Source: JAKAAZ01 sp963817855 (GTDB lineage Bacteria; Acidobacteriota; Terriglobia; Terriglobales; Acidobacteriaceae). Taken from it: a stretch of 64,000 bases of DNA. This document shows, piece after piece, positions 36,770 through 45,797 of this stretch (position 1 is its first letter; every line of letters begins with the position of its first letter). The notes below the pieces were generated by a model. It had not been told where the DNA came from. It saw only the letters and a program-made list of their open reading frames with translations, and did no database searches. Location of the stretch: assembly GCA_963817855.1 (NCBI GenBank), contig CAWFQA010000004.1, positions 310,001 to 374,000 of the forward strand, read 5' to 3'. Position numbers and translations under genes: made by a program.

Positions 36770-38787
36770 TGAATCCTAAGACATCTCGTACGCGGGCATT
36801 GTTTATCGCCTGTGCATCGATTGGCCTATTCGTAACTGCCACAGTTGCATTTGCGCAGCAAACCCTACCGGCAGCCGTTGCCGATTCGCACACAACTTCG
36901 GCTGTGCCGGAGGCTCCTGCGGCCACGACGAACCCCCAAACGGCGGCGTCTCCTTCGCTTGCGCAACAAATACAATTGGCGCAGCAGCCGTCGTTTGCTC
37001 CTCAAGAGCCTTTTCACGTGTCCCTGCCGCACTCGCACAAGCCGTTGTCGCCTTATAGGCCCACCGATGCGCCACCGTTGAACCTAACCAACTCGCCACG
37101 CCTGCAAAGCCTCATCCGCGAGGGAAAGCTATATATCTCGCTGAGCGACACGATCGCTCTTGCCATCGAGAACAATCTCGATCTAGCCTACTTCCGCTAT
37201 AACTTTCCCATTGCGCAAACGGATTACGCGCGCACTAAAGCTGGCGGCACGGTCAATGGCGTGAATACCGGAATTGTGCAATCTTCTACGGAGGGCGGTT
37301 TTAATTCTTCCACCGGCGGCGCGGGCGCCAGTTCCGGATCTTCTGCCGCTGGCGCAGGCGGCCTTGTGACTTCGACCCTGGGCGCCGGAACCGCCGTGAG
37401 CTCCTTCGATCCTTTTCTGAAATTCCAAGGCTTCGTCGACCACAACGTCACTCAGGAAGGAAACCAATTCCTCTATGGCGTTCCCACGTTTGAGCAGAAC
37501 ACAATCGAGGCCTTGGCAAGTTACACTCAATCGTTTCCGCTGGGCACCAACGTAACAGTCAACTATGAGGGGCAGCGCTTCGCAAATAACAGTCCGTACG
37601 AAGCCATCAACCCCACGCTCTACTCGAATTTCGAGGTGATATTCACACAACAGTTGTTGGCTGGTTTCGGTAGATCTACCAACGAGCGCTACATCCATAT
37701 TGCCAAAAAGAATCTCCAGATTACCGACCTTGCCTTCCGCGCCCAGGTGATCGCAACGATAACGCAGGTGGAAAATATTTATTGGGATCTCGTCAACGCT
37801 TATGAAGACGAACAGGTAAAGCAGCGTTCGCTGGCCTTTGCACAGCAGACCCTGCAGGACGATGAGAAGCAGCTGAAGCTGAACGCGATCCCAGAAATGC
37901 AGGTGCTCAAGGATCAGTCGGATGTAGCCACAAGCGAAGGCGACCTCACCGTTTCGCGAGCGAACCTGCGTCTGAACGAGCTTCTCCTGAAAAACGCCAT
38001 CACAAAGAGCGACGATCCCCTCATCGATGAGATGCCCGTCATTCCGCTGGATCGCGTCGGTCCAGCCGATCCCAACGCATCCATGCCGATTGACGATCTC
38101 ATCGCCGAGGCGGAAAAGAACCGGCCCGACGTGACTCAGGATGAGATTGCAATGCAGGTCGCGAAGATGAGTCTCCAATCGATCAATAGCGAGCTGCTGC
38201 CCACGTTAAACATATATGGGCTGTATGCAGGCGCCGGCATTGCCGGTCCGATAAATCCAAATTGCACTCTGCCCCAAGCCGAATGTGCTTCCGTTCTCCC
38301 GACTGGTTTTGGCAGCATGTTCCTGAACACCTTTAATTACTCCTCGCCGGAATACCAGGTGGGGGTGAATCTGTCGATTAACTTGCGCAATCGCGTCGCC
38401 AAGGCAGATCAGTTCAGAGCTTCACTGGAATATCGGCAGCGCCAAATATCCTTCGAGGAGCAGAAGAAGAGCATCCGTTTCGACGTGCGCAACTCGCAGT
38501 TCGCTCTTCAACAGGCACAGGCCCGCGTCGATGCCGTGCAGAAGGCCCGCGATTTGGCTCAACGCACATTCGATATCACCGAACAGGAGCAGAAACTCGG
38601 TGCCAAGTCCACCTACGACGTGCTGATCGCGCAACACGCACTGGCTATTGCCGAATCTAATCTCGCGGCTTCAAAAACAGCCTATGAAAAGGCCAGGGTG
38701 GATATCGACCGCGCCACCGGAGAAACCCTGGACCGAATGGGCGTTTTCATTGCAGATGCGAAAACCGGCCAGGTTCGCCAACCTTGA
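36769..38787 (+). CDS. TolC-family outer-membrane efflux protein
   Basis: 672 aa with a signal peptide (residues 1-29, ending VAFAQQ). A long Pro/Ala/Gln-rich linker (30-105) precedes the core. The core has two OEP repeats with coiled-coil helices (for example ALQQAQARVDAVQKARDLA), typical of TolC trimers forming the outer-membrane exit duct. Between about 160 and 210 there is a Gly/Ser/Ala-rich insertion (GGAGASSGSSAAGAGG) that may be a flexible external loop. Family proteins are commonly 430-500 aa, so this one is long. Translationally coupled to ATPase 2. It supplies the outer-membrane part of the pump built with the adaptor at 9040. Confidence 0.92.
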   Translation: MNPKTSRTRALFIACASIGLFVTATVAFAQQTLPAAVADSHTTSAVPEAPAATTNPQTAASPSLAQQIQLAQQPSFAPQEPFHVSLPHSHKPLSPYRPTDAPPLNLTNSPRLQSLIREGKLYISLSDTIALAIENNLDLAYFRYNFPIAQTDYARTKAGGTVNGVNTGIVQSSTEGGFNSSTGGAGASSGSSAAGAGGLVTSTLGAGTAVSSFDPFLKFQGFVDHNVTQEGNQFLYGVPTFEQNTIEALASYTQSFPLGTNVTVNYEGQRFANNSPYEAINPTLYSNFEVIFTQQLLAGFGRSTNERYIHIAKKNLQITDLAFRAQVIATITQVENIYWDLVNAYEDEQVKQRSLAFAQQTLQDDEKQLKLNAIPEMQVLKDQSDVATSEGDLTVSRANLRLNELLLKNAITKSDDPLIDEMPVIPLDRVGPADPNASMPIDDLIAEAEKNRPDVTQDEIAMQVAKMSLQSINSELLPTLNIYGLYAGAGIAGPINPNCTLPQAECASVLPTGFGSMFLNTFNYSSPEYQVGVNLSINLRNRVAKADQFRASLEYRQRQISFEEQKKSIRFDVRNSQFALQQAQARVDAVQKARDLAQRTFDITEQEQKLGAKSTYDVLIAQHALAIAESNLAASKTAYEKARVDIDRATGETLDRMGVFIADAKTGQVRQP

Positions 38788-38829
38788 AGCGCTGGGGCGC
38801 AATCGCGGTACTCTAGTCGAGGAGTTGCC

Positions 38830-40233
38830 ATGGCAGATCAACCTATGCCTATGCTTCTGGATCGGAAACCAGCGGAAGCCGGCACCCTTCCGAGGGTGCT
38901 GGCGGCCGATGACCAGCCGCAGATTCTTGAAGCGCTGACGCTTTTGCTGCAGCCTGCCGGGTTCCACGTCGACGCCGTTGGGTCGCCGGGTGCCGCACTT
39001 CTCGCGCTCCGTAGCCAATCCTACGACGCTCTGTTAATGGATTTGAACTACACCCGTGACACCACCTCTGGCCATGAGGGGCTAGAGTTCTTGCGGCAGG
39101 TGTTGGAAATCGAACCGCAACTACCCGTCATTGTGATGACTGCGTGGGCCAGTGTAGAGCTCGCAGTGGAGGCGATGCGCCGAGGCGCGCGCGACTTTAT
39201 CGCCAAGCCATGGGAAAATGCGCGTTTGCTGACCGTGGTGCAAAACCAGGTTTCTCTTTATCGAGCCCTCCGCCGCGCTCAACTGCTGGAGGCGGAAAAT
39301 CAGCTGCTTCGAGCCACTGGCAGGCCAGAAATGATTGCCGGGTCGGCCGCCATGCAACCGGTTCTGGACGCGATGGCACGAGTGGGGCCGTCGGACGCGA
39401 ATGTTTTAATCACCGGTGATCACGGCACCGGAAAAGAAATTGTCGCCCACACCCTGCACGCTCTGTCTGCGCGTGCCGATCAGCCTTGGATTGCCGTCAA
39501 CACCGGCGCCCTTTCCGAAGGAGTGTTTGAAAGCGAACTCTTCGGCCACGTCAAAGGCGCGTTCACCGATGCACGGACAGATCGCATCGGACGATTTGAG
39601 CTCGCGGACAAAGGCACCCTGTTTCTGGATGAAATTGCCAATGTCCCAATTCGTCAGCAGGCAAAACTTCTGCGCGTGTTGGAAGCGGGAGAATTGGAAC
39701 GAGTCGGCTCTTCGCGAACGCGCAAGGTGGACGTTCGCGTGCTTTCTGCAACCAACACGGACCTGATGCAGGAATCGGAAGAAGGCCGTTTCCGCACGGA
39801 TTTGCTATTCCGGCTGAATACGGTCGAGATTCACCTGCCACCGCTTCGCGATCGCGCAGAAGACATTCCAGTTCTGGCGGCGCATTTTCTCGCGCGACAT
39901 GCTACGCGCTATCGCAAATCCATCGAAGGCTTCGACCCATCGGCGCTGCAACTGCTGCTCGAACATCCGTGGCCGGGAAACGTGCGCGAACTGGAACATA
40001 CCATGGAACGCGCCGTTCTGATGAGTCGCGGCAACCGTATTCTGGCGGCGGACCTGAACCTTCAATCCAGCCGCAGTTCGAACTCGATTGATGAAATGAG
40101 TCTGGAATCGGTGGAGAATATTCTGATCCGCAAAGCCCTGGCGCGACACTCTCGCAATGTAAGCCAGGCTGCCGAAGCCCTTGGGCTGAGCCGCGGCGCA
40201 CTGTACCGGCGAATGGAAAAGTATGGCATCTAG
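38830..40233 (+). CDS. NtrC-family sigma-54-dependent response regulator
   Basis: 467 aa. Receiver domain at about 22-145 with phospho-acceptor Asp71 (LLMDLNY), switch Thr (MTAWAS) and Lys (FIAKPW). AAA+ domain at about 170-400 with Walker A GDHGTGKE (196-203), Walker B FLDEI (Asp267) and arginine-finger region. C-terminal Fis-type HTH (NVSQAAEALGLSRGALYRRM). The sigma-54-contacting loop reads GAFTDA (243-248) in place of GAFTGA; the essential Phe-Thr is kept, and this variant occurs in other activators, so activity is plausible. ATG 38830 has GAGGAG upstream. It overlaps the kinase gene by 11 bases. A candidate sigma-54 promoter precedes the first gene of the locus. Confidence 0.94.
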   Translation: MADQPMPMLLDRKPAEAGTLPRVLAADDQPQILEALTLLLQPAGFHVDAVGSPGAALLALRSQSYDALLMDLNYTRDTTSGHEGLEFLRQVLEIEPQLPVIVMTAWASVELAVEAMRRGARDFIAKPWENARLLTVVQNQVSLYRALRRAQLLEAENQLLRATGRPEMIAGSAAMQPVLDAMARVGPSDANVLITGDHGTGKEIVAHTLHALSARADQPWIAVNTGALSEGVFESELFGHVKGAFTDARTDRIGRFELADKGTLFLDEIANVPIRQQAKLLRVLEAGELERVGSSRTRKVDVRVLSATNTDLMQESEEGRFRTDLLFRLNTVEIHLPPLRDRAEDIPVLAAHFLARHATRYRKSIEGFDPSALQLLLEHPWPGNVRELEHTMERAVLMSRGNRILAADLNLQSSRSSNSIDEMSLESVENILIRKALARHSRNVSQAAEALGLSRGALYRRMEKYGI

Positions 40234-42160
40234 CGCGGCAAAGCGGGCACGACCGTCCGCTTCTGTACGGCCTCGCCCCGCGATCGGATTCAGAATTCCG
40301 CGGCTTCGCTTTGAAGTCCGCTTGACTGCGCTTCTCATGGCGCTGGCTCTCCCGACACTCGTTCTCGCTTCCATCGCGCTGTATCTGTGGCACGTATCGG
40401 TGCTGGTTTGGGTGTCTGTTCTGGTGGTTCTCATTCTCGCGCTGGCCTGGTTGGATTCGACAATCTTCCAGCACATTGTTCGGCCCTTGCAGACGCTTTC
40501 CAACGTCGTCGCCGCGTTGCGCGAAAATGAATATTCTTTTCGTGCTCGCGAAATTGGCCAAGGCGATGCGCTGGGCGATCTGGCGGCGCAGATCAATGAG
40601 CTTGCCGGCGATCTTCGCGTGCGCCGTCATCGGGAATCAGAGACATTTGCGCTGCTCGAGCGCGTCGTCGAGAGTATGGAACTTCCCGTCTTTGCCTTTA
40701 ACGAGGCAGCGGAATTGCAATTGACCAATCCTGCCGCCCGCAAATTGTTGCACCTTCCCGTCAACTCCATGCTGCATCGCAGTGCCAGCGTCTTGGGTCT
40801 CACAGATCTTCTCGATTGCGCCGACAACAGCGTCGTGACATTAACCATGCACGGCCGCGAAGGCCGATGGATGGTGCGTCGCAGCAAGTTCTATCAAGAG
40901 GGAGTGCCGCATACCCTATTGCTGCTCTCAGACGTCAGCGGCGTGCTGCGCGAGCAGGAGCGGCAGGCATGGCAGCGGCTGATCCGCGTTCTGGCGCATG
41001 AAGTGAATAACTCCCTGACACCCATCAAGTCAATCGCCGGCAGTCTTCGTTCGCGCATGATGCGCAGCCTCGCCGCTCCGCCGGCAGATCGACCGATCCG
41101 GGTTGAAACCGCTAAGGTCGAGGTGAATCCGGTCGACTTAGAGCATGGACTCGCCATCATTGAGGAACGTGCCGAATCATTGAATCGTTTTCTGCAAGCG
41201 TATAGCCAGCTCGCCAAGCTGCCGCCTCCAGTCAAATCCCTATCTGCCGCCGCTCCTTTGCTTGAACGCATCTGTCACCTGGAGACGCGGGCGAAAGTCT
41301 CTCTCGAAGTCGAGGAAAATCTGGGCATTTATGCCGATGCAGCTCAGTTGGAACAGGCCCTCATCAACCTGGTTCGCAATGCTGTGGATGCAGCAAGGCA
41401 GGCGCATGAGGATAAATCTACGGTGCGAGTCAGGGTGGTTTGCAGGCTGCAATCGGACAGCATCGTTTTCGTCGTGGAAGACAACGGGACCGGCCTCGCC
41501 AATCCAGCGAATCTTTTTGTTCCGCTCTACACCACCAAACCGGGCGGCATGGGCGTCGGCTTGATTCTGGCGCTGCAGATCATCGAGGCCCATGGCGGCA
41601 CGCTCACAGTCGCGAATCGAACGGACGGCCCCGGATGTCGCGCGGAAATTCACTTGCCGGTTCTGTCCGGCGACGCAATGCTCGACATCCATACCAGCGA
41701 AAAATCCGCAGTCACTCCGATGTATTTATTCCGCTCGCAGCGCTCGCACTGGATCAACAGACACCGCTCGCCGCACCGGAAAATACGCGGCTACCGCAAT
41801 CGCAAGAAATGTGACCAGCCCCGCCGCCACAAAGCTCCACGGATCGTGATAGGTCACCTGAAACAGCTCATCGCGCAGATAGCGCGTCAGCAACAGGCTG
41901 ATCGGCACCCCGCACCCCGCGGCAATCAGACCGCTCAGCGCCACCTGTTGCACCACCAGTTTCGTCACCTTCACGCGGCTCGCGCCAAGAGCGATACGAA
42001 TGCCAATCTCCCGCGTGCGCTGCGTCATGGAGTAGGCCAGCACGCCATACATTCCGATCCCCGCCAGCAGTATCGCCAGAAATCCGAAGCTCACCGAAAG
42101 CATCGCCAGCAAGTGCGGTGTCGCGATATCTCCGTTGATCTGGTCGGCGAAGGTATTTAA
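40223..42160 (+). CDS. Membrane histidine kinase (NtrY-like), with a non-homologous C-terminal run-on
   Basis: The frame encodes 645 aa. TM1 (34-56) and TM2 (58-77) are nearly back to back, so there is no periplasmic sensor. HAMP (about 80-135), a PAS-like region (about 145-245), the phospho-acceptor His259 (LAHEVNNSLTPIKS), N-box NLVRNAVDAA, G1 DNGTGL and G2 GGMGVGL follow. Kinase homology ends near residue 478 (AEIHLPVL). The last 145 residues or so are antisense to the permease gene at 41726 and rich in Arg, His and Gln, so the original stop seems lost. The partner is the overlapping response regulator. Expected signal: membrane or cytosolic stress. Confidence 0.88.
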   Translation: MASSAAKRARPSASVRPRPAIGFRIPRLRFEVRLTALLMALALPTLVLASIALYLWHVSVLVWVSVLVVLILALAWLDSTIFQHIVRPLQTLSNVVAALRENEYSFRAREIGQGDALGDLAAQINELAGDLRVRRHRESETFALLERVVESMELPVFAFNEAAELQLTNPAARKLLHLPVNSMLHRSASVLGLTDLLDCADNSVVTLTMHGREGRWMVRRSKFYQEGVPHTLLLLSDVSGVLREQERQAWQRLIRVLAHEVNNSLTPIKSIAGSLRSRMMRSLAAPPADRPIRVETAKVEVNPVDLEHGLAIIEERAESLNRFLQAYSQLAKLPPPVKSLSAAAPLLERICHLETRAKVSLEVEENLGIYADAAQLEQALINLVRNAVDAARQAHEDKSTVRVRVVCRLQSDSIVFVVEDNGTGLANPANLFVPLYTTKPGGMGVGLILALQIIEAHGGTLTVANRTDGPGCRAEIHLPVLSGDAMLDIHTSEKSAVTPMYLFRSQRSHWINRHRSPHRKIRGYRNRKKCDQPRRHKAPRIVIGHLKQLIAQIARQQQADRHPAPRGNQTAQRHLLHHQFRHLHAARAKSDTNANLPRALRHGVGQHAIHSDPRQQYRQKSEAHRKHRQQVRCRDISVDLVGEGI

Positions 42161-44431
42161 ATCGTCGACAGGCAATCCCGGATTCACTCCACGTACAGCG
42201 CGCCGCACTTCCTCAAATACCTGCTTCGGCGGCAGCGCTGTCTGGATATAGAACGTCGCGTATTGGCGCTTTCTCTGCCCAAAGGGCAGATAAATCATGG
42301 ATAGCGGTTTACGCCCTACATGGACCGACTCCGCACTTCTCACCACACCCACAATCATCGTGTCAGGAACACTGTGGTCGCCTGATCCAAAACAAAACAT
42401 CTGCCCCAACGCCTGCTGCGCTCCGCCAAAATAATTCGCCGCAAACGTATCGTTCACAACAGCCACCTTATGCAGTCCAAGTTCGTCGGCCTCCGTAAGG
42501 ACTCGACCTGTTAACAACGGAATTCCAAACGTCGAGAAAAAGTTGGCGCTCACGCTGTTCTGGTCCGGCACCATGTCTTCGCCTTCGCGCGGCTTGTAGC
42601 CCGCAATGGTGATGTTGTCTCCGGTTCGATCGCCGCTGAGCATGCCAACCGTCGAATATCCCACGCTGGTGATTCCCGGCTGGCGCCGAATTTCCGCAGC
42701 AATCTGCTCCATCATCGCGGGCGTCTGTTGCAGCGTCGTTCCAATGCTTCGTACATCCGTTTCGAACTTAATCAGATGGTCCGTCTTCAAACCCAAATCG
42801 ACATTGCGCAAGTTGTAGAGGCTGCGTGCCAACAGGCAGGCCCCCACCAGCAACACAAAACTCAGCGTGATCTGCACCGCTGTGAAAGCCAGCCTCAGAT
42901 GCCCGCCCCCCTTGGAGGTTTGCGCCGTGCTCTCATGCAGCACCCGGGTTAGATCTGGCCGTGTGGTCAGAAACATCGAAGGCAGGCAACTTAAAAATCC
43001 TGTCAGCAGCAGCAACATCACGCCAAAAATCAGGAGATGCACTCCGAGATCAGAAGCGACAGTGTGTTGGTGTAAGAGGTCGATCGTCAGCGGTCGCTTC
43101 GCCAGCAAGCCGAGTCCGATTCCCACCGCCCCGCCAACGGCAGCGATCACCCATCCTTCAATCAGCACCCACGCAATCAATCGCCCGCGGGACGCGCCCA
43201 GTGCGAGCGCGCACCCCAATTTCCTTCGCGCGAATGGTGCCGCGCACCAACAACAAATTTCCCAGGTTGACGCAGGCAATCAACAACACTAGCAGCGCCA
43301 TGGCCATCAGCAATTCCACCTTCGGGCCGAGTTGTCGCGCCAGGAAAGGAAGTCCCTGCATGCCGCTCTCGACAAACAAGTGCGTCGTCATGAAGGCTCG
43401 CGAAAAACTGGGCGGCATATGTCCAAACAGCGGCAACTCATTCTTTCGCAGCGAGTACCACAGCGGATTCAGTTCCACCTCCGCTCGTTTTGCTGTCATC
43501 CCCGGCTGCAGCCGCGCGACGATGTTGATCCATATGGCATCGTGCATCAGCAGCCAGCTTTTATCATGGGTCGGGATCACCGGTTCCATGCTCATTGGAA
43601 CAAAAAGTCTGATTCGGCATTCTCGGATCCAGGCCGTTGAAACCAGGCGGTGCCACGCCGACGATAGTGAATGGATGCGCATTGATGTCGATGGTCCGGT
43701 TCAACACCGCACGGCTGCCGCCGAAGCCCTGCTGCCACTCACTGTAGCTGAGCACAGCTACGGGATTACTTCCGGCCACGCGATCGTCTGCCGGTTCGAT
43801 CAACCTGCCCAGTGCGGGACGCAGCCCCAGCGTGCCGGAAAAAATCTCCGGTGACAAAGGCGCCTTCCAAATTGACCGTAGTTTCCCCTGCGTTCATCGC
43901 GCCGGGGAAGGGACCGCTGGCGGCCATCGATTGGAAGACCTTGCCCGCCTGCCGTTGCAAGTCGCGGAACATCGGCACGCTGAAGTAATACGTTTGGTCC
44001 CCATAGCCCGACATATAGCCGGTGTTGGCGCCGGTCGCTCGCAGCAGCACCACCGACTGCGGATCTTGAATCGGCAAGCTATGCAGCAGTACTTGTAAAA
44101 ACAAAGAGAAAATCGCCGTGGTTGCGCCGATGCCCAGCGCCAGCGTCAGCACCGCGGTCGCGGTAAATCCCGGCGATTTGCGCAGTTGCCGCACGGTAAA
44201 TCTCAGATCCGCCCAGAGGTTTTCCACCCAGCCCCACATCCAGAATTCACGCCCACGTTCCTTCAGCAATGCGGAATTTCCAAAAGAGCGGCGCGCCACA
44301 TGCATCGCCTCTTCCCGCGGCATTCCTTCCGCAACCAACGCTTCGATTTTCTCGCTGATGTGTTGTTCGATCTCGTCAGAAAGATCGTCCATCATCGCGC
44401 GTCGTTTCCACAGGCGTTGCAGCGGGTTCAT
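41726..44431 (-). pseudogene. ADOP permease with cytosolic prefix, disrupted by three +1 frameshifts, paired with PadR
   Basis: The start MNPLQRLWKRRAMMDDLSDE opens a prefix domain (EIEQHISEKIEALVAEGMPR), then TM1 with LALGIGATTAIFS. The frame then shifts by +1 three times: at a run of six A (43839-43844 on the plus strand), a run of five A (43602-43606) and a CGCGC tract near 43204-43212. Dropping one base at each gives a continuous permease through LLIACVNLGNLLLVRGT, lobe 2, FtsX 2 and FPVRRAVSVDPVRALRAE. ATG 44431 has AGGAG upstream, 9 bases after the PadR stop. Its last 435 bases overlap the kinase frame tail to tail. Either a recent pseudogene or sequencing errors. Confidence 0.86.
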
Positions 44432-44440
44432 GCGGCGCTC

Positions 44441-44803
44441 CTACGGTTTTGCGGGTGCCAGTACCAGGGAAATGCCTTCCAGCATGCGTTCGAAGCGTGA
44501 CACCTCACGCCGCAAGTGCTTCACGCCCGCCGGGGTGATCTTGTACATCCGCACCCGCCGATTGGTCGCAGAAATCTTCCACTCGGCTTTGACTAGACTT
44601 TCTTTTAGCATTCGTTGCAGTGCCGGATAAAGCGAGCCTTCTTCCACCTGCAGTAAATCTTGCGACCGCTGTTGGATATGTTGCACCAACGCGTATCCAT
44701 GCATCGGCTGCCATTCAAGCGTTTGCAGGACCATCATCTCCAGGGCGCCCGGAAACAGGTCGCGAGGCAAGGAGTATGGGTCGGATTTAGATCGAAGGGA
44801 CAT
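44441..44803 (-). CDS. PadR-family transcriptional regulator
   Basis: 120 aa. PadR winged-helix signatures are clear: GALEMMVLQTLEWQPMHGYAL, EEGSLYPALQRM and YKITPAGVKHLRREV. Same arrangement as the unit at 3544-6515: regulator first, prefixed ADOP permease directly after it. Here the permease is broken, so the regulator may be acting on a dead target or on other loci. The start ATG 44803 lacks a clear ribosome site. A good promoter with CTAG inverted repeats lies immediately upstream (44805-44854). Confidence 0.92.
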   Translation of the reverse strand: MSLRSKSDPYSLPRDLFPGALEMMVLQTLEWQPMHGYALVQHIQQRSQDLLQVEEGSLYPALQRMLKESLVKAEWKISATNRRVRMYKITPAGVKHLRREVSRFERMLEGISLVLAPAKP

Positions 44804-44804
44804 A

Positions 44805-44854
44805 GGCTAGGTTCAACAAAGCCTAGACTAAACTAGGATGACAATTCCTGTCAA
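44805..44854 (-). promoter_or_regulatory. padR promoter with CTAG-type inverted repeat, candidate operator
   Basis: On the minus strand a perfect TTGACA (44849-44854) is followed after 16 bases by TTTAGT (44827-44832, four of six matches to TATAAT). Just downstream, near the expected transcript start, CTAGG (44807-44811) and CCTAG (44822-44826) form an inverted repeat with a 10-base spacer. A third CTAG lies between the two boxes. A regulator bound here would block transcription, consistent with PadR self-repression; that is inferred. Confidence 0.5.
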
Positions 44855-45035
44855 TAGTTTCGTTTGTAATTCCAGTTTCTCTGACAGGGATGTGGCTGAT
44901 GCGTTAATAATTTCCACTGCTGCGGCGGAGCTGCTTTTCCATGCGCACAACAGACGCTGTGGACCGTCCGGATAGAGCGAATTTCTAAAGGTGTGTGCGA
45001 CACTGTCGTCAAGCGCGACTTACACTTGTCTCAAT

Positions 45036-45581
45036 ATGAGACTCTTCGTCGGAATTCCTTTGGCCGCTTCGGTGATCGAACAACTCGAGAAGGTTTCCAT
45101 GCGGCATCGAGTGGAGGGAGATGGATTACGCTGGTCAACTCCGGAGTCGTGGCACATCACCCTGCAGTTTCTGGGGAATACCAGCGAAACGCAGTACGAA
45201 TGCGTCGTTACTCGATTGCGCGAACTGCGCGCCGCGCCGGTTCCGATTGAACTGGATAAGCTGGGTTACTTCGATCGCGCGGGAATTTTCTATGCGGGAG
45301 TCGTTCTCACACCGGAATTGTTGGCCCTCCAGCAAGAAGTCACGGCATCCACCACTCCGTGCGGGTTCGCTCCTGAAGATCGTCCGTACCGACCTCACAT
45401 TACGCTGGCGCGCAGCAAGGGCAGGCGAAATGCAATTGGGCTGGAGGCATTGAAAGCGAAAATTCGGCATCAGCCGAAGTTCAGCCGATTTGTGGCGGAG
45501 GAGTTTCTCCTCTATGAAAGCTTCACTCGACCGACCGGTTCCCAATATGAAATCCAGGAGCGGTTTTGCGTGGCCCAATAA
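45036..45581 (+). CDS. thpR: RNA 2',3'-cyclic phosphodiesterase (2'-5' RNA ligase family)
   Basis: 181 aa, typical family length. The two catalytic HxTx motifs are present: His40 in HITLQF and His121 in HITLAR. The start MRLFVGIPL is family-typical. A GTG at 44991 is in frame but would add 15 unrelated residues, so ATG 45036 is preferred despite a weak ribosome site. Members hydrolyse 2',3'-cyclic phosphates on RNA ends and can join 2'-5' linkages in vitro. Nothing nearby suggests a specific pathway; it stands alone, convergent with the ROK kinase gene. Confidence 0.9.
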   Translation: MRLFVGIPLAASVIEQLEKVSMRHRVEGDGLRWSTPESWHITLQFLGNTSETQYECVVTRLRELRAAPVPIELDKLGYFDRAGIFYAGVVLTPELLALQQEVTASTTPCGFAPEDRPYRPHITLARSKGRRNAIGLEALKAKIRHQPKFSRFVAEEFLLYESFTRPTGSQYEIQERFCVAQ

Positions 45582-45613
45582 CCTGAAAACTGCACCAAAG
45601 CCGCAGCAAAATA

Positions 45614-45676
45614 GATAGTTGCCTTAGCAACTAAAACATCCCAAAAGCGCGCTTTTTAGTTGCTAAGGCAACTATC
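45614..45676. repeat. Perfect 23-bp inverted repeat made of two TTGC-N-GCAA palindromes
   Basis: Arms 45614-45636 and 45654-45676 are exact reverse complements, loop 17 bases. Each arm is itself a small palindrome: TAGTTGC, four bases, GCAACTA. That inner pattern resembles MarR-type operators. It lies between two convergent genes, so a terminator role is possible, but no T-run follows the outer stem. Confidence 0.75.
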
Positions 45677-45797
45677 GTAACTTTGGGAAACTCTTTGGAG
45701 ATATTTCATCTCACGTTCCGACGATGTCTCCCGTCTCGTACACGTTAAAGGCGCAGTGCTTGGTGACGGCTGCTAAAGGATGAATGTTCCTTCATTG

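Noticed and set aside
41672..42160. Arg/His/Gln-rich C-terminal domain of the histidine kinase as a real domain
   Set aside because: It is exactly antisense to conserved permease codons, so the composition is explained by that strand.
9040..42160. Locus acquired as a mobile element
   Set aside because: No transposase, integrase, direct flanking repeats or tRNA were seen at either end, and base composition appears similar to its surroundings.
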